The position numbers and the translations under genes were made by a program. Below the pieces are notes generated by a model. It did not search any database. It saw only the letters and a program-made list of their open reading frames with translations, and was not told the origin of the DNA. Of a stretch of 64,000 nucleotides of DNA, positions 18,148-25,337 are shown piece by piece; the stretch's first letter is position 1; every line of letters starts with the position of its first letter. This DNA is from Haemophilus parainfluenzae (GTDB lineage: Bacteria; Pseudomonadota; Gammaproteobacteria; Enterobacterales; Pasteurellaceae): positions 186,001 to 250,000 of the forward strand of contig NZ_QEPZ01000002.1 in assembly GCF_003253005.1 (NCBI RefSeq), given 5' to 3'.

Positions 18148-18999
18148 ATGAACTTAAAAACCTTAATTAGCGCAAATACTTTCGCTGTAGATCTTGCCTC
18201 TAAAAACACTGATAGCTATCAACATATCCGCAATGCCACTGGTCGCCTGAACTACGCAGGGAAAACTTTTTTAATTGATCCGATGCTTGCTGAAAAAGGA
18301 CGTTATGCAGGCTTTAAGGGGACATTAAATAGCCATTTGCGTAATCCACTTGTGGAATTGCCGATGAAAGTAGAAGATACTTTCAAAGATATTGATGCCA
18401 TTATTTTGACTCATACACATGAAGATCATTGGGATGAGGTTGCACAAAAAATTTTACCTAAATCCATCAAAATTTTTGTGCAGCATGAACGGGATGGCGA
18501 TCTACTCAAAGCGCAAGGTTTTACAAACATAACCAGTTTATCGTTGGAAAAACCGGTGGAGTTTGAAGGTATTATTTTAAATAAAACCGGTGGTTCTCAC
18601 GGTACAACGGAAATGTACGCTGTGCCACAATTGGCTGAGATTCTAGATGAGGCAATGGGCGTAATATTCCAAGCGAAAGGTCATCCAACTGTTTACTTAG
18701 TTGGTGACACAATTTGGACTGCTGAAGTAAACAAAACCATTAATCGTTATAAACCTGATGTAATGATTATGAACACTGGTGATGCGCGTACCTTAGCTTT
18801 TCCAAATGATGGCATTATTATGGGGTTACAAGATGTTGCTCATGCTCGTCAAATGCTACCGAATACAAAACTTATCACGGTGCACATGGATGCGGTAAAC
18901 CATATGTCTGTGTACCGTAAGGATTTACGCCAATTTGTCCAAGCAAACAAGCTTGAAAATATAGCAATTCCAGAAGATGGTGAAACAGTGAAGTTTTAA
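18148..18999 (+). CDS. UlaG-like metallo-beta-lactamase fold hydrolase
   Basis: This 283-residue protein has a metallo-hydrolase core: the motif THTHEDHWDE (near residue 91), GGSHGT (about 149-154), and the acidic ligand in VGDTIWT (about 190). The family includes L-ascorbate-6-phosphate lactonase UlaG and N-acyl-PE phospholipase D-like proteins, so a lactonase or phosphoesterase role is likely but the substrate is unknown. No ula transport genes are nearby, which argues against a true UlaG. It is transcribed away from the GlxA-type regulator across a 143-base gap and has an AAAGGAAAAA ribosome site. Downstream comes an uptake signal and then a Neisseria-type hairpin. Confidence 0.8.
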   Translation: MNLKTLISANTFAVDLASKNTDSYQHIRNATGRLNYAGKTFLIDPMLAEKGRYAGFKGTLNSHLRNPLVELPMKVEDTFKDIDAIILTHTHEDHWDEVAQKILPKSIKIFVQHERDGDLLKAQGFTNITSLSLEKPVEFEGIILNKTGGSHGTTEMYAVPQLAEILDEAMGVIFQAKGHPTVYLVGDTIWTAEVNKTINRYKPDVMIMNTGDARTLAFPNDGIIMGLQDVAHARQMLPNTKLITVHMDAVNHMSVYRKDLRQFVQANKLENIAIPEDGETVKF

Positions 19000-19066
19000 A
19001 AACAAGCGGTCAAGTTTTGATGGAGATTTGCAAAACACCTAAAAATTTGACCGCACTTTGTTATAA

Positions 19067-19096
19067 AAAAGCCGTCTGAATTTTCAGACGGCCTTT
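19067..19096 (+). terminator. Inverted Neisseria DNA uptake sequence, likely terminator
   Basis: GCCGTCTGAA (19071-19080) and TTCAGACGGC (19083-19092) form a 10-bp stem with a TT loop, plus three more pairs beyond one mismatch. The right arm read on the minus strand is AGGCCGTCTGAA, the 12-base Neisseria uptake dialect with AG at its start. A Haemophilus uptake signal (ACCGCACTT) lies at 19050-19058, only 12 bases upstream. Confidence 0.85.
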
Positions 19097-19099
19097 GAT

Positions 19100-19240
19100 T
19101 ATAGCCAGGCAAAGTCAGGCTATAAAAACCATACGCTATGCGTATGGAGACAAATAGCTTAAGCGATGAACAGAAAAAAATCCTCGCTATATAATGAACA
19201 AGGCTGACAACCAAACTTCAACATATAGGAGGATTATTTA
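19100..19240. other. Unassigned scar with an 8-bp palindrome, possible IS200/IS605-type left end
   Basis: CCATACGCTATGCGTATGG (19129-19147) can fold into a hairpin. About 75 bases later comes CATATAGGAGGATTATTT, a good ribosome site with no start codon after it. Subterminal hairpins and a leader of this kind occur at left ends of IS200/IS605 elements, so this may be an IS end whose transposase was lost. I could not confirm any IS identity. Confidence 0.3.
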
Positions 19241-19244
19241 CCCC

Positions 19245-19342
19245 TCGTAGCGTGCATCTTGATGCACGACCGAATCACGCACGGAACGTTATTTAACCCT
19301 TTCGGGCATTCACGATTTCGTGCAACAAGTTGCACGCTACAA
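19245..19342. repeat. Palindrome pair, MITE-like
   Basis: GTAGCGTGCATCTTGATGCACG at the left (two perfect 8-base arms, CGTGCATC and GATGCACG) is mirrored by CGTGCAACAAGTTGCACGCTAC at the right (arms CGTGCAAC and GTTGCACG). The whole block is bounded by GTAGCGTGCA and TGCACGCTAC. The spacer of about 50 bases has no frame. It looks like a small mobile or REP-type repeat, source unknown. Confidence 0.6.
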
Positions 19343-19346
19343 TTCT

Positions 19347-19556
19347 TAAACCGACAGAATGCCCGATTATTCACAGCGACCAAGGTGTATTGTATGGCAC
19401 GGCGGAATGGGTAAAGATGTTGGAGGGTAAAGGGTGCAAAGTATGAGTCGCCGAGGAAATTGCTACGATAATGCGGTGATTGAAAGTTTTTTTGCGATAC
19501 TAAAATCAGAGTGCTTTTACTCTCGGACTTATCATTCAATTGCTGAATTACAGGCT
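19347..19556 (+). pseudogene. IS3-family transposase OrfB remnant, frameshifted
   Basis: About 70 codons of a DDE transposase remain. The frame reads PIIHSDQGVLYGTAEW, giving the second catalytic aspartate, then [19 protein letters not shown] with the catalytic glutamate, as in IS3/IS150 OrfB. One base is missing in a G run near 19434 between GKG and QSMS, which breaks the frame. The start is gone and the end runs into unrelated sequence at about 19556, so this is a dead fragment. It marks an old insertion at the left edge of the mosaic. Confidence 0.8.
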
Positions 19557-19724
19557 GCGCCAAGTATTCCAACATTTTTAACTGAAAATGGCTTAACTTA
19601 TTGCACCCACGCTTCAGGTTTTTCATTTAATCCACAAACTGATGTTACTCGTCGCTTAGTCGAAAGCTATTTTGGCAAAATTTTAGATAAAACCGCTTGG
19701 GTAAAAGACAAAAACACTCACTAA
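19557..19724 (+). pseudogene. 3' end of an unidentified gene before the YeiH-type gene
   Basis: About 55 codons ([16 protein letters not shown] to KDKNTH, stop at 19722-19724) continue in frame with the transposase scrap but are not transposase-like. The AT-rich codon use matches the Haemophilus background, so this is probably the tail of a resident gene that once preceded the YeiH-type gene, cut by the rearrangement. I do not recognise the family. The stop is 11 bases before the next ATG, consistent with a former operon. Confidence 0.5.
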
Positions 19725-19735
19725 GGAAAGGAAAA

Positions 19736-20752
19736 ATGAACACTCGTCCCTTTTATTTCGGACTTATATTTATTGCGATTATCGCTATACTTGCTAACTA
19801 TTTAGGAAACACTGATTTTTCCCATCATTATCATATCAGTGCTTTAATTATTGCCATCTTGCTGGGAATGGCAATCGGCAATACCATTTATCCGCAATTT
19901 TCAACACGAGTGGAAAAAGGCGTTTTGTTTGCCAAAGGCACGCTTCTTCGCACTGGCATTGTGCTGTATGGTTTCTGCCTCACTTTTGGCGATATTGCCG
20001 ATGTAGGATTAAATGCTGTTGTCACTGATGCGATTATGCTAATTTCAACCTTCTTTTTTACCGCACTTTTAGGCATTCGTTATCTAAAAATGGATAAACA
20101 ATTGGTTTATCTCACTGGAGCAGGATGTAGTATTTGTGGTGCGGCAGCGGTTATGGCGGCAGAGCCTGTTACCAAAGCAGAATCTCATAAAGTTTCAGTG
20201 GCGATTGCCGTAGTGGTCATTTTCGGGACGCTTGCTATTTTTACTTACCCCTTGTTCTACACGTGGTCACAAGATTTAATTAACGCCCATCAATTCGGTA
20301 TTTATGTTGGTTCTAGTGTACACGAAGTGGCTCAAGTGTATGCGATTGGGGAAAATATTGATCCTATCGTGGCGAATACTGCCGTCATTTCCAAAATGAT
20401 CCGAGTGATGATGCTCGCACCATTTTTATTAATGCTTTCTTGGTTATTAACACGTAGTGATGGGGTATCAGAAAATACCTCACACAAAATTACAATTCCT
20501 TGGTTTGCTGTACTTTTTATTGGCGTTGCGATTTTTAATTCTTTTGATTTATTACCAAAAGAACTTGTAAACTTATTAGTTGAAATCGATTCTTTCTTAT
20601 TAATTTCAGCGATGGCTGCGCTCGGCTTAACTACACAAGCAAGCGCAATCAAGAAAGCAGGATTAAAACCTCTGATTTTAGGAATACTAATTTATTTATG
20701 GCTAGTGGTTGGTGGATTTTTAGTGAATTATGGAATATCAAAATTAATATAA
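19736..20752 (+). CDS. YeiH/UPF0324 family inner-membrane protein
   Basis: This 338-residue polytopic membrane protein belongs to the UPF0324 (YeiH, PSE family, Pfam Cons_hypoth698) group and has about ten hydrophobic segments. Typical family stretches are [48 protein letters not shown] and [13 protein letters not shown]. Proposed roles include sulfur-compound export, but function is not established. ATG 19736 is preferred to the upstream in-frame ATG at 19697 because CTAAGGAAAGGA precedes it. Codon use is typical of Haemophilus and one uptake signal lies inside (about 20060), so this gene is backbone within the mosaic. It is followed directly by an uptake signal and the first long direct repeat. 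Confidence 0.85.
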   Translation: MNTRPFYFGLIFIAIIAILANYLGNTDFSHHYHISALIIAILLGMAIGNTIYPQFSTRVEKGVLFAKGTLLRTGIVLYGFCLTFGDIADVGLNAVVTDAIMLISTFFFTALLGIRYLKMDKQLVYLTGAGCSICGAAAVMAAEPVTKAESHKVSVAIAVVVIFGTLAIFTYPLFYTWSQDLINAHQFGIYVGSSVHEVAQVYAIGENIDPIVANTAVISKMIRVMMLAPFLLMLSWLLTRSDGVSENTSHKITIPWFAVLFIGVAIFNSFDLLPKELVNLLVEIDSFLLISAMAALGLTTQASAIKKAGLKPLILGILIYLWLVVGGFLVNYGISKLI

Positions 20753-20801
20753 AATTCACTTAAGATTGACCGCACTTTGATCTGCACCCCAAAACCTGGA
20801 C

Positions 20802-21160
20802 CCCACGATAGCGCGCGTTTCCTAACGCGTGCCTGAAAATCAATTTCGTTTGATTCAGATTTTTACTATTTTCATGAATAACTTCAATTTGCTTATTTTT
20901 TAGATAGATAAAACTACGCGTCAGAAGGAGGGGCTATCTGGGGAGCCGTTGGCAAAGCCAACGTTCAGAATCCTTTTGATTTTATAACCGCACTTTTTTG
21001 TCATTAGAAGAAAATGAAGAACTTAAACAGGTAATCACTTTATCGCCAAATATCACTTTTCCGGTAAACTTTATTCGTGAGCTTGCCTCGGGATTTTGCT
21101 AATTTCGAAACCACAATGGATTGTAATGGCACAAGCGAGGACGCTTGCGCTATCAGGGGG
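20802..21160. repeat. 359-bp direct repeat, copy 1
   Basis: The block from CCCACGATAGCGCGCG to CGCTATCAGGGGG recurs at 23870-24228 with the same length and only a handful of substitutions (for example GAAGGAGG/GAAGGGGG, TATAACCGC/TATGACCGC, TAATTTCG/TAACTCCG). It is itself patchy: two short GC palindromes, a Haemophilus uptake signal (20987-20995), a 33-codon gene tail reading LEENEELKQV to RELASGFC with stop, and a GCACAAGCGAGGACGCTTGCGC palindrome-like end. Confidence 0.95.
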
Positions 21161-21245
21161 GAAATCCCCTAAATGTCTTGGTGGGAATTTAGGGGATTTT
21201 GGGGAATTTTGCAAAGGTCTCAAAATACTCTTGTTTCGGCAAGTG

Positions 21246-21299
21246 AAAAGAAGGCCGTCTGAAAAACGAATATTAAAGTTTTTCAGACGGCCTTCTTTT
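21246..21299. terminator. Perfect 22-bp hairpin of inverted Neisseria uptake sequences
   Basis: The left arm at 21246-21267 contains AGGCCGTCTGAA (21252-21263) and the right arm at 21278-21299 contains TTCAGACGGCCT (21282-21293). All 22 arm positions pair around a 10-base loop, and T-rich sequence follows on the plus strand. It is a classic Neisseria uptake-sequence terminator in the AG dialect. Confidence 0.92.
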
Positions 21300-21367
21300 C
21301 TTTTAACTTTCAACATATCCCGATAAAATGGACACTTTGTAAGTGATCATTGATGGAAGACGCAATT

Positions 21368-21548
21368 ATGGCAACTGAACCGAAAAATTATACACGATTT
21401 AGAAAATAATTTCAAACAAAACAATATATTAAAACTCAAACAAATCTTTCCTGAAGTCTTTTGCGAAGACCAAATCGACTTTGAGAAACTCAAACTCGTC
21501 CTTGGCGCAGAAAACCTTGCCGGTGTGGGCGAACGTTATCAACTCGAT
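21368..21548 (+). pseudogene. N-terminal remnant of a type III DNA methyltransferase (Mod), frameshifted
   Basis: The segment reads LKLKQIFPEVFCEDQIDF ... KLKLVLGAENL ... GERYQLD, which fits the N-terminal region of type III site-specific DNA methyltransferases, where an ERYxLxWxGK stretch usually follows. Here homology stops right after RYQLD at 21548. A likely start ATG at 21368 (GGAAG eight bases upstream) is out of frame by one base because of an A5 run at 21383-21387. The rest of mod and any res gene are absent. Family assignment is from memory of the conserved pattern, without alignment. Confidence 0.6.
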
Positions 21549-21600
21549 GCTGTAGAAACTAGTAGCGTTGTTTACAGTATTTCCAGGAGAATACTGAAAC

Positions 21601-21816
21601 ATGAACATGCACAAAAACACCCGTCTCACCCCGTCTCTGGATTTGGATATCCTCAACGGCATCATGCGCCAAGCCGTGTTGCAGCAGCTGCAAACCTACT
21701 TGGGCGCGGACACCATCATCGAAACACACATCACCCGCGACATGCTCGAACGCGCAGAAAAAATCCGCCTCTCCAACGCCTTGAGAGGCGTGTTTGAGGC
21801 GGATTTGGTGTACTAG
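21601..21816 (+). pseudogene. C-terminal fragment of a class IV aminotransferase-like (PabC-type) enzyme
   Basis: A 71-codon frame reads TPSLDLDILNGIMRQAVL ... ITRDMLERAEKIRLSNALRG. This matches the C-terminal half of aminodeoxychorismate lyase-type proteins (TPPLxxGLLxGVxR ... AxxxFLTNALRG). In Neisseria and others such a domain can be the end of a fused PabB-PabC protein; the catalytic lysine and N-terminal half are missing. GC-rich codons set it apart from the Haemophilus background. A GGAGA lies 11 bases before the ATG, so a short product is possible, but a scrap of an imported gene is more likely. Confidence 0.55.
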
Positions 21817-21860
21817 GAACAATCAATGATTTCTCGGAAATGTATAAAGCCTGAAGGCGA

Positions 21861-23318
21861 TTATTCGTTAGACGGTTTATCTGTCTGAGACTTGTGCGTT
21901 TGCAATATGCGCACTACCTTACCCTCATAACGCTGGCGTAACCACGCCTGTATCCGCTCGTAATCTTTGGCAGGTAGTGGCTGCTCCAATTCGAGAGAGA
22001 CAACGACGATATCGTCATATGTATCTGTCTTCGGTTCTGCGTTTTTTTGGCTTTCAGACTGTTCGGAAACAGGCGTTGTTTGCGCTTTATCCCAAGCCAA
22101 GCCGCGTCCGACAACGATTTTTTCCGCTTCCGGATATTGGGCTTTTAATTCCTTAAGTACCGCTGCATCGTCGATATCGGAGGCTTTGCCTGCCAGTACG
22201 GTATCGATATAGGCCTGTTGCTCTTTCAGCTCATTTTGCTGCTGAACCGGGTTGTTTTGGCTTGCCAGCAATTCTTTGATTTTGGCATTGTTCCCTCCCG
22301 CATAGATCACGTTGACCTTCGGCTCTTTCACCCCCGACGCTTCAAGGCTTTTCACCAGCAAGGCGGAAATTTTCTCGGCATTGCCCGTTCCATTGACAAC
22401 CAGACTGACTTTATTTTCTCTATGGTTCAACATCTTACGCAGCACGAAAAAACCTTCCTGTTGCTGCACAGTGGCGATGGCGGCATTGGCTCTGGTTTTG
22501 AAGATTTCCTGACGCACCAGTCCTGATGCCATATAGCCGCTCGGAATCATCACAGCCAACACGACGGCAGTAATAATGATGCTGTGCAACCGGCGTTTGG
22601 ATTCCTTTACCAACCCCCTGCGCGGCAGCTTGAGCAGCTTGGAAAACAACAAGGTCGAAAAAGCGATGAACACGCAGTTGATGGCAAAAAGATATGAAGC
22701 ACCGAGAAAGTAGTGCCAGTTGCCATGTGCCAGTCCGTAGCCCGCAGTACACAGGGGCGGCATCAATGCGGTAGCAATCGCCACACCCGGTATGGCATTG
22801 CCTCCCTCTTTTCGGGTCAGCGCCACAATACCCGCACTACCGCCGAAGAAGGCAATCAACACATCCCAAAGGGTCGGCTGAGTACGCGCCAAAAGCTCGC
22901 TTTGCGCATCTTCAAGCGGGGTTAACAGGAAATACAACGTAGCGGTAATCACGCTGATGACGACGAATATAATAATATTGCGCATGGCTTGACGGATCAG
23001 CGCAGTATCCCCTACCGCCAAACCGTAACCCATACCTACAATCGGCCCCATCAACGGCGAAATCAACATCGCGCCGATCACTACCGCCGTGCTGTTTACA
23101 TTCAGACCGATACTCGACACGGCAATGGCAAACATCAATACCCACATATTGGTTCCGGTCACCCGAGTATTGGCGCGGATGACGGCATCAATTTTATCGG
23201 GATGGGCCTGGTCATGCTCAAGATTGAACACATTTTGCAACTTGGTCATGGCACTATTGTCTTCTTTTAGCTGGTTTTCTTGTTCTTCTTGGTTTTTAAT
23301 GTTTTCTTGGTCTTGCAT
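21861..23318 (-). CDS. DUF389 (TIGR00341-type) membrane protein, probably Neisseria-derived
   Basis: The 485-residue protein has a hydrophilic N-terminus, then six or more membrane segments holding the DUF389 signature (GAMLISPLMGPIVGMGYGLA, GVAIATALMPPLCTAGYGLA), and a long hydrophilic C-terminal half rich in Q, E and K. Function of the family is unknown. Codon use is clearly richer in G and C than in the flanking genes, and inverted Neisseria uptake sequences lie nearby, so horizontal origin from Neisseria is likely. Start choice: ATG 23318 is preferred over ATG 23324, as AAGGA ends five bases before it. The gene appears intact, lying between the two 359-bp repeats. Confidence 0.85.
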   Translation of the reverse strand: MQDQENIKNQEEQENQLKEDNSAMTKLQNVFNLEHDQAHPDKIDAVIRANTRVTGTNMWVLMFAIAVSSIGLNVNSTAVVIGAMLISPLMGPIVGMGYGLAVGDTALIRQAMRNIIIFVVISVITATLYFLLTPLEDAQSELLARTQPTLWDVLIAFFGGSAGIVALTRKEGGNAIPGVAIATALMPPLCTAGYGLAHGNWHYFLGASYLFAINCVFIAFSTLLFSKLLKLPRRGLVKESKRRLHSIIITAVVLAVMIPSGYMASGLVRQEIFKTRANAAIATVQQQEGFFVLRKMLNHRENKVSLVVNGTGNAEKISALLVKSLEASGVKEPKVNVIYAGGNNAKIKELLASQNNPVQQQNELKEQQAYIDTVLAGKASDIDDAAVLKELKAQYPEAEKIVVGRGLAWDKAQTTPVSEQSESQKNAEPKTDTYDDIVVVSLELEQPLPAKDYERIQAWLRQRYEGKVVRILQTHKSQTDKPSNE

Positions 23319-23569
23319 TTTCATCCTTAAATCAATCTTAACGATTGTCTCTGAATATTTAATTAACTGGAATTTCGGATACTGATAATTATGCTTGATA
23401 ACTAAGTTCGAATATAATTAAACAGATACCTTGCAGAATATTAACATATACCCGAAAACGCTGACAACGCTGATCCTGCGTAGGCCTTCACGAAACCAGC
23501 ATATGCAAAAACCTTCTCTCAAATCCAATTCCTACTTTTTCAGCAGCAACCGCCATCAAAATTTTTTAA
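23319..23569. other. Intergenic region upstream of the DUF389 gene
   Basis: This 251-base stretch should hold the DUF389 gene promoter. AT-rich sequence near 23340-23440 gives way to GC-richer sequence without a supported gene. No uptake signal of either genus is present. Confidence 0.4.
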
Positions 23570-23869
23570 GGGGCTGTACTAGTAGATTAGCCCTAAATTC
23601 CACACCATTTTTGCAGGATTTTAAGCTGTTGAGACGATGTGCCGAAGTTAAATCGAAATTCGCATTCTTTCAAGAACAGCGGGAACGATTTGCGATCGAT
23701 TCCATTGTATTTGCGTAAGACGCGTTTTGCCTGATTCCAAAAGTTCTCAATGCCGTTAATGTGGTTCTGACGGTCGGCAAATTCCTTGGAATGGTTGATG
23801 CGGTAATGGTGAAACCGCTCACGTCTAACTTGTTATAGCTGCTCAGACTATCCGTGTAAACAATGCTGT
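23570..23869 (-). mobile_element. IS1016/IS1595-family insertion sequence, right-end remnant
   Basis: The right end begins GGGGCTGTACTAGTAGATT at 23570. The minus strand encodes the end of an IS1595-type transposase (stop at 23593-23595) with SKEFADRQNHINGIENFWNQ, AKRVLRKYNGI and LFLKECEFRFNFG, the conserved INGIENFWxxAK region. Further 5' the frame is shifted by one base between VYTDSLSSYNKLDVS and HYRINHSKEF. The element is cut exactly where the second 359-bp repeat starts (23870). IS1016 elements are shared by Haemophilus and Neisseria. Confidence 0.8.
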
Positions 23870-24228
23870 CCCACGATAGCGCGCGTTTCCTAACGCGTGC
23901 CTGAAAATCAATTTCGTTTGATTCAGATTTTTACTATTTTCATGAATAACTTCAATTTGCTTATTTTTTAGATAGATAAAACTACGCGTCAGAAGGGGGG
24001 GCTATCTGGGGAGCCGTTGGCAAAGCCAACGTTCAGAATCCTTTTGATTTTATGACCGCACTTTTTTGTCATTAGAAGAAAATGAAGAACTTAAACAGGT
24101 AATCACTTTATCGCCAAATATCACTTTTCCGGTAAACTTTATTCGTGAGCTTGCCTCGGGATTTTGCTAACTCCGAAACCACAATAGATTGTAATGGCAC
24201 AAGCGAGGACGCTTGCGCTATCAGGGGG
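23870..24228. repeat. 359-bp direct repeat, copy 2
   Basis: This is the second copy of the block at 20802-21160, in the same orientation with a constant offset of 3068 bases. It cuts an IS1016-like transposase on its left and an ABC permease gene on its right, so it was inserted or recombined into both after they were present. It carries the same internal uptake signal (24055-24063). Confidence 0.95.
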
Positions 24229-24336
24229 ACTTCGACGGTGATGGCTTATGTGGTGTTGGTTATCGTGTTTGTGTCACTGTTTGAATACCTGATTACCAAG
24301 CCTTTGGAAATTTTGTTTATGCCGTGGAGAAGGTGA
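24229..24336 (+). pseudogene. 3' end of an ABC transporter permease
   Basis: About 35 codons remain (VMAYVVLVIVFVSLFEYLI then TKPLEILFMPWRR and stop), the last membrane helix and tail of a SsuC/ThiX-type permease. Everything before it is replaced by direct repeat copy 2. Its TGA overlaps the ATG of the ATPase gene (TGATG), so the two were one operon. GC-rich codons point to the same foreign source. Confidence 0.75.
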
Positions 24337-25028
24337 TGCTCTGTCTTGAAAACGTGCGTTTTGAAATTCTCCGTGACCCCATCGTGCACGATTTCAGTTT
24401 GAACCAGCAACATGGCGAAGTGAAAGCTTTGTTCGGGCCGAGCGGCTGTGGCAAGACGACGGTTTTGCGTTTGATTGCGGGCTTGGAAACGCCGAAATCG
24501 GGCACGATACGCAATACTTTCCGCAAAACGGGTTTTCTGTTTCAGGAAAACCGCCTGCCGGAAAACTTGACCGCGATGCAGAATATCGCTATTTTTATGG
24601 ACAAACCCGATGAAGGCGAAATCATCGCGCTGGCGGCGAAAGTCGGGCTGACTGCGGGCGATTTGAACAAATATCCGACCGAATTGTCCGGCGGCATGGC
24701 GAAACGGGTAGCATTTTTGCGCCTGCTGCTGTGCGGCTGCGACCTTGCCTTGCTGGACGAGCCGTTCGTCGGTTTGGACCGCGATTTGCGCGATATTTTG
24801 GTCGCCATGCTGGTGGAAAAAATCGAGCGGCAGGGCATGACGTGTATGCTGGTAACGCACGACCGCTTCAAAGCCGCACGCCTGAGCCATGAAATCATGC
24901 TGCTTTCCACTAAGGGCATGAACGTGCAAAACGTGATTACCCTGCCTACGCTGCTGTCCAAACGCGATTCGGCTTTTGAAGAAGCCGTGGTGGCAAGAGA
25001 GTTTCAGGGGATTCATTATTATGAGTGA
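24336..25028 (+). CDS. ABC transporter ATP-binding protein, nitrate/sulfonate/thiamine-precursor type, Neisseria-like
   Basis: This 230-residue ATPase has Walker A (GPSGCGKTT, near residue 37), Q-loop (FLFQENRLPENLTAMQN), signature LSGGMAKRVAFLR, Walker B (CDLALLDEPFVGLD) and the switch histidine in LVTHD. Size and sequence fit the NrtD/SsuB/ThiZ subfamily, which imports sulfonates, taurine or pyrimidine precursors. No substrate-binding protein gene is here and the permease is only a stub, so transport is probably lost. Codon use is distinctly GC-rich. The start at 24336 is chosen because it overlaps the permease stop; a GTG at 24324 is also in frame. Confidence 0.85.
   Translation: MLCLENVRFEILRDPIVHDFSLNQQHGEVKALFGPSGCGKTTVLRLIAGLETPKSGTIRNTFRKTGFLFQENRLPENLTAMQNIAIFMDKPDEGEIIALAAKVGLTAGDLNKYPTELSGGMAKRVAFLRLLLCGCDLALLDEPFVGLDRDLRDILVAMLVEKIERQGMTCMLVTHDRFKAARLSHEIMLLSTKGMNVQNVITLPTLLSKRDSAFEEAVVAREFQGIHYYE
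24950..25024 (+). repeat. ATPase 3' end duplicated imperfectly at 25264-25330
   Basis: The end of the ATPase gene (from TGTCCAAACGCGATTCGGCT to CAGGGGATTCATTATTATGAG) recurs at 25264-25330 as TATCCGAACGCGATTCGGTT ... GCAGGGGATTCATTATGAGG, with several substitutions and small gaps. The second copy lies just before cadD and supplies its ribosome site. Confidence 0.75.
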
Positions 25029-25065
25029 TAGGAATTTAAATTTCTGACAAACCTTGCGGTTCGTT

Positions 25066-25219
25066 GCCCTCTCCCTAACCCTCTCCCACGGGGAAAGGGG
25101 ATCAGGTTTCTCAAAATCAGAGAGCCGTAGAATTGGGAATCAGATGTCAGGTAAACCTGAAAATGTTCAGGCTCGACAGCCCAATTCCCTCTCCCCGTGG
25201 GAGAGGGCTAGGGAGAGGG
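25066..25219. repeat. 154-bp inverted-repeat element (CCCTCTCCCTAACCC type)
   Basis: The ends are GCCCTCTCCCTAACCCTCTC at the left and GAGAGGGCTAGGGAGAGGG at the right, nearly perfect inverted repeats of about 27 bases that extend into CCACGGGG and CCCCGTGG. The interior has no frame and includes CCTGAAAATGTTCAGG, a smaller palindrome. Elements of this form are widespread non-autonomous repeats in Proteobacteria. It separates the ATPase gene from the duplicated tail and cadD. Confidence 0.8.
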
Positions 25220-25337
25220 TAAGCAAGCCGCAGGCTTGCCTCTTCAGCGAAAGATACGAATCTGTTATCCGAACGCGATTCGGTTTTTGAAAAAGCCGTG
25301 GTGCCAAGGGGGCAGGGGATTCATTATGAGGTGCTTT

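Noticed and set aside
19434-19724. Intact small gene
   Set aside because: Its first part is a transposase fragment starting at a GTG created by frameshift, so a chimeric remnant is more likely.
21368-21816. New restriction or antiphage system
   Set aside because: Only fragments of a Mod-like and an aminotransferase-like gene remain; no intact nuclease, helicase or partner gene is present.
22218-23270. Several frames opposite and inside the DUF389 gene
   Set aside because: GC-rich coding sequence produces long antisense frames; none has a plausible domain or ribosome site.
24229-24336. Thiamine riboswitch ahead of the ABC ATPase
   Set aside because: No CTGAGA or ACCTGATCT-like core; the sequence is a permease gene tail preceded by the direct repeat.
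24246-25016. 256-codon frame opposite the ABC ATPase
   Set aside because: Composition is histidine- and glutamine-rich as expected for an antisense shadow, and the plus-strand ATPase has all ABC motifs.
25054-25290. 78-codon frame over the inverted-repeat element
   Set aside because: It reads through the noncoding repeat and the duplicated ATPase tail with no ribosome site.
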